Assembly (NCBI GenBank): GCA_019057735.1
Contig: JAHLWV010000052.1
Coordinates: forward strand, 1 to 11,543
Length of the DNA stretch: 11,543 bases
Origin: Promethearchaeota archaeon
GTDB taxonomy: Archaea; Asgardarchaeota; Lokiarchaeia; Sigynarchaeales; SOKP01
Direction: 5' to 3'
Part shown: positions 7,811-11,543 of the stretch, one piece after another
Numbering within the stretch: the first letter of the stretch is position 1
How the letters are laid out: every line of letters begins with the position of its first letter
Notes under the pieces: generated by a model
Told to the model about the DNA's origin: nothing
The model's database searches: none
What the model saw: the letters and a program-made list of their open reading frames with translations, nothing else
Made by a program: the position numbers and the translations under genes

Positions 7811-9205
7811 TTACGGTTGTAAGGTAGGATCTAAATGATCTAAAGCAGGAGATTCCCTAACTTCATTACTATATTCAATTTTTTCAGCTGTAATTTCTTC
7901 TTGGGGAATAGTTTTTCCAAGAGCTGTATCTCGTGTAGTTGGACTCCACATAACTATATGACCTATAATAACATGACCTGTGTTGGGATCATTTGCAGAC
8001 CACTTCTCAATCGTTGTGATACCTTGCAGCTGTACATTTCCATATTGTTTAATAATATTTTCTGAATATTCTCCTATTTGATAAGATTCAATCTCTTCTA
8101 ATCTTTCAACCATCCTAATACGGTTTACATCTTCACTTTCCTGGATTTTTTTATGAGATTCAAGTACAAGGGTGCTATTGATAAAATTCGTCAAATCAGC
8201 AATCGCATTACTCTGTGCAATTTTGCGTGCGGCTTTTACTCGAGCCTCAGAAATTGTGGTGTTTGTATTATTTGTTATTGCCGGTGCCCATTGCCCAAAA
8301 GATACAAGTACTTTTTCACCAGTTTCATCCTCCATTACACGAACACCATATACTGGAATATACTCTTCTATGCTGGCAAAACTATCTCCTAATTGTTCCA
8401 AAATTGTTTTTTTAACAACATCAGATGTATTTCGTGAAACGACACCTCCATGAGCAATCTGGCGTGCAATAGCCTCGGATCGTTCATTATGAATAATAAG
8501 TACACCTACTGAGTTGAGATCCTCAAAATTGGCTAGCACACGAACTCCTGCAAGTGAGCCCAATGCCCTAATTACAGTTGTCTGACTAATGGCATCATGT
8601 AAAATCTTTTTTTTCTCGATTTTATTTGCATTGGTATAATTATCCGGATCAACATCAAATTCTTTTAATAAAGCATCAAGTTTCGCCTCTCCAAGGTCAA
8701 TTGCCTTTTCCACAAAAGTATCAATGCGTTCTTTCCAATATTCCTTATCCTCTAACCCTTTCTCAATTTCAGGAAAATCATCATAGAAGAATTCTCTCAC
8801 TAGTTTCGTCGAAATATTTTGTTGCTGGTATAGAATAAAATCACCCTTTGCCTCCGTAAAAGCCCGATAAAAAGCCATAATGCGAGCCTGTGCATATTTA
8901 ACATCATCCGGCTCTAATTTAATATCGCCTACTCCCCAGCCAATATATGCACCTCCAGGATTATATGACGATTGACCAATTTCCCATCCTCTTTCCTGTA
9001 AATACTGATCGCGGTTCTGTTCAATCTTGGCACCAATTCCGGCAAGGTCTTCAACTTTCGGAAACATGTTAGAAAAACGGAAAAACTCTTCATTACCATC
9101 ATCATCTTGCCCTGTATAGCACGTAATGGGAATAATTAGAAGACTCAAAAAAACCATTAACCATAAACCTAATTTGAATAGTTTACTACCTTCCCACATT
9201 TTCAT
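7811..9205 (-). CDS. Exported protein of unrecognised family with two LPP20-like segments
   Basis: This 464-aa protein has an N-terminal hydrophobic segment (about 11-28, LGLWLMVFLSLLIIP) ending at C29. PITC is a poor lipobox because threonine precedes the cysteine. Two regions resemble the LPP20/FlgT_N pattern of an alanine-rich helix followed by strands. Residues 90-127 read WGVGDIKLEPDDVKYAQARI and onward, with matching strands near 221-238 (VRVLANFE, VGVLIIHN). Residues 319-350 read SEARVKAARKIAQSNAIADL and onward, followed by strands near 393-420 (LQGITTIEKW, HVIIGHIVMWSPT). Between them are charged helices (145-205). I cannot name the family with confidence. GGGAGG lies 8 bases before the ATG, and the next gene follows after 22 bases. 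The context suggests a periplasmic partner of the CsgG/FlgT-like proteins. Confidence 0.8.
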   Translation of the reverse strand: MKMWEGSKLFKLGLWLMVFLSLLIIPITCYTGQDDDGNEEFFRFSNMFPKVEDLAGIGAKIEQNRDQYLQERGWEIGQSSYNPGGAYIGWGVGDIKLEPDDVKYAQARIMAFYRAFTEAKGDFILYQQQNISTKLVREFFYDDFPEIEKGLEDKEYWKERIDTFVEKAIDLGEAKLDALLKEFDVDPDNYTNANKIEKKKILHDAISQTTVIRALGSLAGVRVLANFEDLNSVGVLIIHNERSEAIARQIAHGGVVSRNTSDVVKKTILEQLGDSFASIEEYIPVYGVRVMEDETGEKVLVSFGQWAPAITNNTNTTISEARVKAARKIAQSNAIADLTNFINSTLVLESHKKIQESEDVNRIRMVERLEEIESYQIGEYSENIIKQYGNVQLQGITTIEKWSANDPNTGHVIIGHIVMWSPTTRDTALGKTIPQEEITAEKIEYSNEVRESPALDHLDPTLQP

Positions 9206-9317
9206 ATCTTTTACCTCCCATTTTTTATTTTTATATCCACTTAACGGATTTTATAATCATAGTTTCTAGAAATATAAATATTAATAACATTTAAAAGTAA
9301 AATCTTAAATTTTCTAC

Positions 9318-9346
9318 ATCTTGTATTTTTAACAAGGTTTTGTCAA
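9318..9346 (-). promoter_or_regulatory. Candidate promoter upstream of the 464-aa gene
   Basis: A perfect TTGACA (9346..9341) stands on the minus strand in the 189-base gap between the first two cluster genes. The downstream -10 is weak (CAAGAT at 17 bases or TACAAG at 15 bases). It may let the last three genes be expressed without the riboswitch leader. Confidence 0.35.
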
Positions 9347-9394
9347 CTAAAAGTTACTCCTATTTGTAAATATAAACAATTTTATACGATTTTC

Positions 9395-10351
9395 TTACCT
9401 CATAACCTGAACAATATCTTTTTCCCTAATCTCTTTACTGGTAAACTTCTCGGTAATTAAAGCCTTTGATAATTTATCTTTTACTATTCTTACCGTTCCT
9501 ATGGCAACGAGTATTAGCTCTCTATCTAATATTTCATTGGTCTTGGGATCTCGTATTACTTCTCCTTCTTGGTAGATGCGTATTTTGTCCCCTTTTTTAA
9601 TCGTTGAGTTTTTACCCAGATTGATATAAACCTGAATGAGATCACCTGAAGATGTAGCATTCACTTGCACTACATAACCCTCCAATGGAGTGGCTTCAAT
9701 TCTGGTAATCCTTTCATCCATTTTTTGTACAAATGCAGTAACAACGCAATCGCAAATCTCTTCAACTGCCGTTAAAAGGTTAGCAGTCGATTTCCTAGAA
9801 ATGCCAATTCCACCGGGAATAGGAACCGGTAAGCTTGCAGAAACAGCTGAAGCAAAAGTCTTACTTCCTTTATAAGTAGAATAAAGGATTTCGCCTGTGG
9901 TTACATCAATAAACCTGATAGTCATGCCTACTTCTACCGATGATTTTCTCACTTTCAAAGGACCAATTTGAAATCCAATACCTGTATTAAAGCTAACATT
10001 AGTAATTGTCCCTGTCACTATTGCCTCTGCTCCGATCATCTTTCCTAACTGAACGGCAATCGACTGATCTACCAGACCTGAAAAATTTTGAAAATTTTGT
10101 TCCTGAAGAATAGCATCTAACTTAGCTCTTTCAAATACTCTAAAACGATTACTATTGACTAGCGCATTAATCATCAAATCAGTGGTCGCAATTGATAAAG
10201 GAGAATCACTTCGCCATGAACAATTTGAAGCAGTAGAGGTAATAGCCACTACTGCTATTTTGGGGTGGTCCCGAGAATAAACAGAAATACAAGTTACAAG
10301 AACTAAAATTGCAGTTAAAATAATAATTAATATATCCTTTTTTCTAAACAT
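9395..10351 (-). CDS. CsgG-family protein with C-terminal FlgT_C-like domain
   Basis: This 318-aa protein has a signal or anchor segment (residues 7-20) followed by C21; LVTC is a weak lipobox, so lipidation is uncertain. Residues 30-215 carry the CsgG-family hallmark: KIAVVAITST, then NRFRVFERAKLDAILQEQNF, then AVQLGKMIGAEAIVTGTIT, and RFIDVTTGEILYS. In curli systems CsgG forms an outer-membrane pore; other family members are periplasmic or lipoproteins of unknown function. Residues 224-318 are FlgT_C-like (EGYVVQVNA, VYINLGKNSTIKKGDKIRIY, GTVRIVKDKLSKALI). No curlin-like substrate or CsgE/CsgF partner is in the window. The ribosome site AGAGAGG lies 7 bases before the ATG. It is the first intact gene after the glycine and GEMM riboswitches and so the best candidate for their target. 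Confidence 0.9.
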   Translation of the reverse strand: MFRKKDILIIILTAILVLVTCISVYSRDHPKIAVVAITSTASNCSWRSDSPLSIATTDLMINALVNSNRFRVFERAKLDAILQEQNFQNFSGLVDQSIAVQLGKMIGAEAIVTGTITNVSFNTGIGFQIGPLKVRKSSVEVGMTIRFIDVTTGEILYSTYKGSKTFASAVSASLPVPIPGGIGISRKSTANLLTAVEEICDCVVTAFVQKMDERITRIEATPLEGYVVQVNATSSGDLIQVYINLGKNSTIKKGDKIRIYQEGEVIRDPKTNEILDRELILVAIGTVRIVKDKLSKALITEKFTSKEIREKDIVQVMR

Positions 10352-10364
10352 TTTAATACCTCTC

Positions 10365-10631
10365 TTACTTTGTATCTTTCAAAAGGAACATATCATTCAA
10401 TTCATTTGATTCATCTGTTTTAGAGCTTATTCCAACATTAAATTTAACATTGAAAACATAAAATTTTGCAATTAGTTTTTTATTTAATTTTGCTTTGATT
10501 TTCAGTCTCTCGTATACATTGTCTTTTTTAATGCAATGCATATACACGTTTAAATTATCTTTACCTCTAATACCTCTCCTTCTTCTAATGGTATTTCACA
10601 AGGTGTATTGCTGTAAAAAATACCGAAATAA
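10365..10631 (-). pseudogene. Short frameshifted coding remnant, possibly PilZ-like
   Basis: Two frames with protein-like content abut. The first encodes SNTPCEIPLEEGEVLEVKII and stops at TAA (10552..10550). The second, open from a GTG at 10547 to 10365, encodes 60 residues including LKIKAKLNKKLIAKFY and FNVGISSKTDESN. One extra T in the TTT run at 10554..10552 would join them. The joined text resembles a PilZ domain in outline (a PL..G..L.V.I strand, then I.AK, then F.VGI), but the RxxxR motif is absent and this is weak. Neither frame has a good start or ribosome site, and the first frame runs back into the GEMM riboswitch. It may be a decayed gene, an assembly error, or chance. It ends 13 bases before the CsgG-family gene. 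Confidence 0.35.
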
Positions 10632-10726
10632 AAAAGCTGGCGGTCTGGCGACCTTAATAAATGAATTACCTTAGACCCATGACTTTGCGCCCTACCCTTT
10701 GGGATAGTTTAGATTTTTCAGCTTTT
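10626..10726 (-). promoter_or_regulatory. GEMM-I type (cyclic-di-GMP-I family) riboswitch
   Basis: On the minus strand the hallmark GCGCAAAGTCATGGGTCTAA follows a hairpin CTATCC-CAAA-GGGTAG (10707..10692) whose 6-bp stem and four-base loop match the GEMM-I P1b layout. The 3' half (AAGGT, then GGTCGCCAGACCGCCA) matches the GEMM-I consensus. A perfect 8-bp closing helix pairs AAAAGCTG (10726..10719) with CAGCTTTT (10639..10632) and runs directly into six T, so ligand-stabilised closure could itself terminate transcription. The bases just before AAAC are TCT, where most family members have GGC; this affects expected ligand contacts. The family senses c-di-GMP, or cGAMP in some variants. Confidence 0.8.
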
Positions 10727-10752
10727 AGTGAATTTTGTATATTATTTCTACA

Positions 10753-10808
10753 TAAATAAAAAAGGACAGAGTAAAAATAGTTGTATTACTATTCTTACTC
10801 TGTCCTTT
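10753..10808 (-). terminator. Intrinsic terminator forming the glycine riboswitch expression platform
   Basis: The arms 10808..10788 and 10781..10761 pair over 21 positions on the minus strand, including one G-U pair that would be an A/C mismatch on the plus strand. A six-base loop separates them and seven T follow. The upstream arm contains CAGAGT, which is also the 3' strand of P1 of the second glycine aptamer. Aptamer closure and termination are therefore mutually exclusive, predicting that glycine turns expression on. Confidence 0.9.
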
Positions 10809-11040
10809 TACCTGAAAGATTCTTCCTATAATAGATCAGGAAATAACTTTTTATAAAAGTAAACTCTGTAAGGAATTTCCTAAAGATTAGGAATTGCCCC
10901 GTCGGTGCTTTTTGGTATAAAGCTCTCCAGAGTTCTGTCCGGTAACAGTCCTTTTGCCTGAAAGTTTCAATACTTTTGGTATTTTGCCTCTTCGGCTCCT
11001 TTTCTTTTATGATGGAAAGAAAAAGTCTCTCCTGTTACCT
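10797..11040 (-). promoter_or_regulatory. Tandem glycine riboswitch
   Basis: Two glycine aptamers stand in series on the minus strand. Aptamer 1 (11039..10941) is closed by GGTAACAG/CTGTTACC and contains GGAGCCGAAGAGGCAAAA and CTTTCAGGCAAAAGGAC. Aptamer 2 (10933..10797) is closed by ACTCTG/CAGAGT and contains GCACCGACGGGGCAA and CTTTCAGGTAAAAGGAC, with an enlarged variable arm. The short linker is as expected for cooperative tandem switches. In known cases the switch controls glycine cleavage or amino-acid transport genes. Here neither follows; the next elements are a GEMM riboswitch, a coding remnant and a CsgG-family gene. Confidence 0.94.
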
Positions 11041-11054
11041 TCATACAGGTTACC

Positions 11055-11082
11055 ATATTAGATTTAATAAAATTTTATACAA
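11055..11082 (-). promoter_or_regulatory. Candidate promoter immediately before the glycine riboswitch
   Basis: TTGTAT (11082..11077), 16 bases, TAATAT (11060..11055) on the minus strand would start RNA near 11048, just before the first aptamer. It is weaker than the promoter at 11200-11228 but better placed for a compact riboswitch leader. Confidence 0.45.
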
Positions 11083-11097
11083 ATTTTATAGAATACA

Positions 11098-11106
11098 TGC
11101 TATAAT
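11098..11106 (+). promoter_or_regulatory. Extended -10 promoter on the plus strand
   Basis: TGCTATAAT is a consensus extended -10 element; no good -35 is seen upstream. Transcription would start near 11112 and run into the hairpin ending at 11194, giving an RNA of about 80 bases. Confidence 0.4.
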
Positions 11107-11111
11107 TAATA

Positions 11112-11194
11112 AGAGCTAGAAGAACATTAAGGACTTCGGCTCTGTTCAGGCCCGCTACTATCTTTTACCCGAGATAAGCGGGCTTGTTCTTTTA
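11112..11194 (+). ncRNA. Candidate small RNA ending in an intrinsic terminator
   Basis: Downstream of the extended -10 the sequence can fold in several ways. AGAGC (11112-11116) pairs with GCTCT (11139-11143). AAGAAC (11120-11125) pairs either with GTTC (11144-11147) or with GTTCTT (11186-11191). A strong GCCCGCT/AGCGGGC hairpin (11150-11156, 11177-11183) with inner ATCT/AGAT is followed by TTGTTCTTTT. It is antisense to the leader made from the minus promoter at 11200-11228. No known RNA family is recognised. On the minus strand the same fold would be a leader structure without a terminator T run. Confidence 0.35.
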
Positions 11195-11199
11195 TATGC

Positions 11200-11228
11200 A
11201 TTATATATAAAAATTAGAATTATGTCAA
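11200..11228 (-). promoter_or_regulatory. Consensus sigma70 promoter for the riboswitch leader
   Basis: TTGACA (11228..11223), exactly 17 bases, TATAAT (11205..11200) on the minus strand: a full consensus match. RNA would begin near 11193 and carry a structured leader before the glycine riboswitch. It lies 18 bases past the stop codon of the zinc-finger-like gene. Confidence 0.75.
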
Positions 11229-11246
11229 TAATTTATCGTTCTAAAG

Positions 11247-11543
11247 TTATTGTCTCTGTGCCCAAGCTCTCTTGGCACAACGTTTTGAACAAAATACATG
11301 GTCTGATCTTAGCGGAATAAATATTTTAGAGCAGTCCTGGGCTATACATCTTCTTATGGGAATATCTTTAATCCAAGTCCAGTAGACCCAATAAAAAGCT
11401 AAAGCCCTACCCGGAGGTATGCATACATGTAAAGATGGATAAAAGTGTGGGGTATTCTCTTCAGGGTAACTCTCTATTTTTATCTTCCTCTTTTTTAATA
11501 TAATCTCCTCTAGAATTTTTATATCCTCTTCTGTCGGTCTTTG
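11247..11543 (-). CDS. C-terminal part of a protein with a four-cysteine zinc-finger-like motif
   Basis: The frame is open from the right edge to TAA at 11249..11247: 98 codons of a protein whose start is outside the window. A basic and acidic helix-rich segment (TEEDIKILEEIILKKRK) and a Trp/Tyr-rich stretch (FYWVYWTWIKD) precede the end motif. That motif has Cys at fragment positions 66, 71, 85 and 89 (CIAQDC, then FCSKRC), spaced C-x4-C-x13-C-x3-C, followed by KRAWAQRQ. This resembles the treble-clef of CGNR-type zinc fingers or other small DNA-binding or ribosome-associated zinc ribbons. The function cannot be named from this fragment. No terminator with a T run follows on its strand before the next promoter. 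Confidence 0.7.
   Translation of the reverse strand, partial: QRPTEEDIKILEEIILKKRKIKIESYPEENTPHFYPSLHVCIPPGRALAFYWVYWTWIKDIPIRRCIAQDCSKIFIPLRSDHVFCSKRCAKRAWAQRQ

Noticed and set aside
8153..8453. Three overlapping plus-strand open frames opposite the 464-aa gene
   Set aside because: They are mirror frames of the real gene, with cysteine/tyrosine-rich, low-plausibility translations.
9200..10351. Possible lipoboxes LVTC and PITC in the CsgG-family and 464-aa proteins
   Set aside because: Threonine before the cysteine is not typical of lipoprotein signal peptidase sites. Kept only as a note, not called as lipoproteins.
10558..10706. An open frame running through the GEMM riboswitch on the minus strand (reads IPKGRAQSHGSKVIHLL and onward)
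   Set aside because: It has no start codon, and the sequence is explained by the conserved GEMM motif. Only its last 20 or so codons, past the aptamer, look protein-like.
1..11543. CRISPR arrays, tRNA or rRNA genes, insertion sequences
   Set aside because: I saw no regularly spaced repeats, no cloverleaf with anticodon and T-loop, and no transposase or terminal repeats with target duplications.

Overview
The window looks like chromosomal DNA of an AT-rich, anaerobic, two-membrane (diderm) bacterium. Anaerobiosis is suggested by an oxygen-sensitive 2-hydroxyacyl-CoA dehydratase-type activase pair. Two membranes are suggested by several CsgG/FlgT-type envelope proteins with signal peptides. 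The riboswitches (tandem glycine, GEMM-I/c-di-GMP-I) are of kinds common in Firmicutes and deep-branching anaerobes. A lineage such as Atribacterota would fit, but that is a guess. Every convincing protein gene is on the minus strand, so the window reads right to left.

Right end (about 11543-10352): the C-terminal part of a protein with a four-cysteine zinc-finger-like motif, then a consensus sigma70 promoter (TTGACA, 17 bp, TATAAT). Next comes a leader with a tandem-aptamer glycine riboswitch ending in a strong intrinsic terminator, and then a GEMM-I-type (cyclic-di-GMP) riboswitch. After these comes a short, apparently frameshifted coding remnant rather than a glycine-metabolism gene.

Middle (10351-5200): four genes in one direction. 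They are a CsgG-domain protein with a C-terminal FlgT_C-like domain, an unrecognised 464-aa exported protein with two LPP20-like segments, a three-domain FlgT-like protein, and a protein in which the FlgT_C-like and CsgG-like domains are in reversed order with an added beta-rich C-terminal domain. No curlin, flagellar or pilin gene is present. The simplest reading is an outer-membrane or periplasmic assembly whose components share exchangeable modules, possibly under riboswitch control.

Left-centre (5199-4037): about 1.1 kb of mostly non-coding, hairpin-rich DNA. It holds a long palindrome, several terminator-like hairpins and a decayed small lipoprotein gene whose start is out of frame by one base in an A run.

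Left (4036-1): two translationally coupled genes overlapping by ATGA. The first is a double-module acyl-CoA dehydratase activase (BcrA/BadF/HgdC ATPase family) with a cysteine-rich tail. The second is a large DUF2229/HgdB-like protein that runs off the left edge. In many anaerobes, as I recall, these parts form one giant polypeptide.
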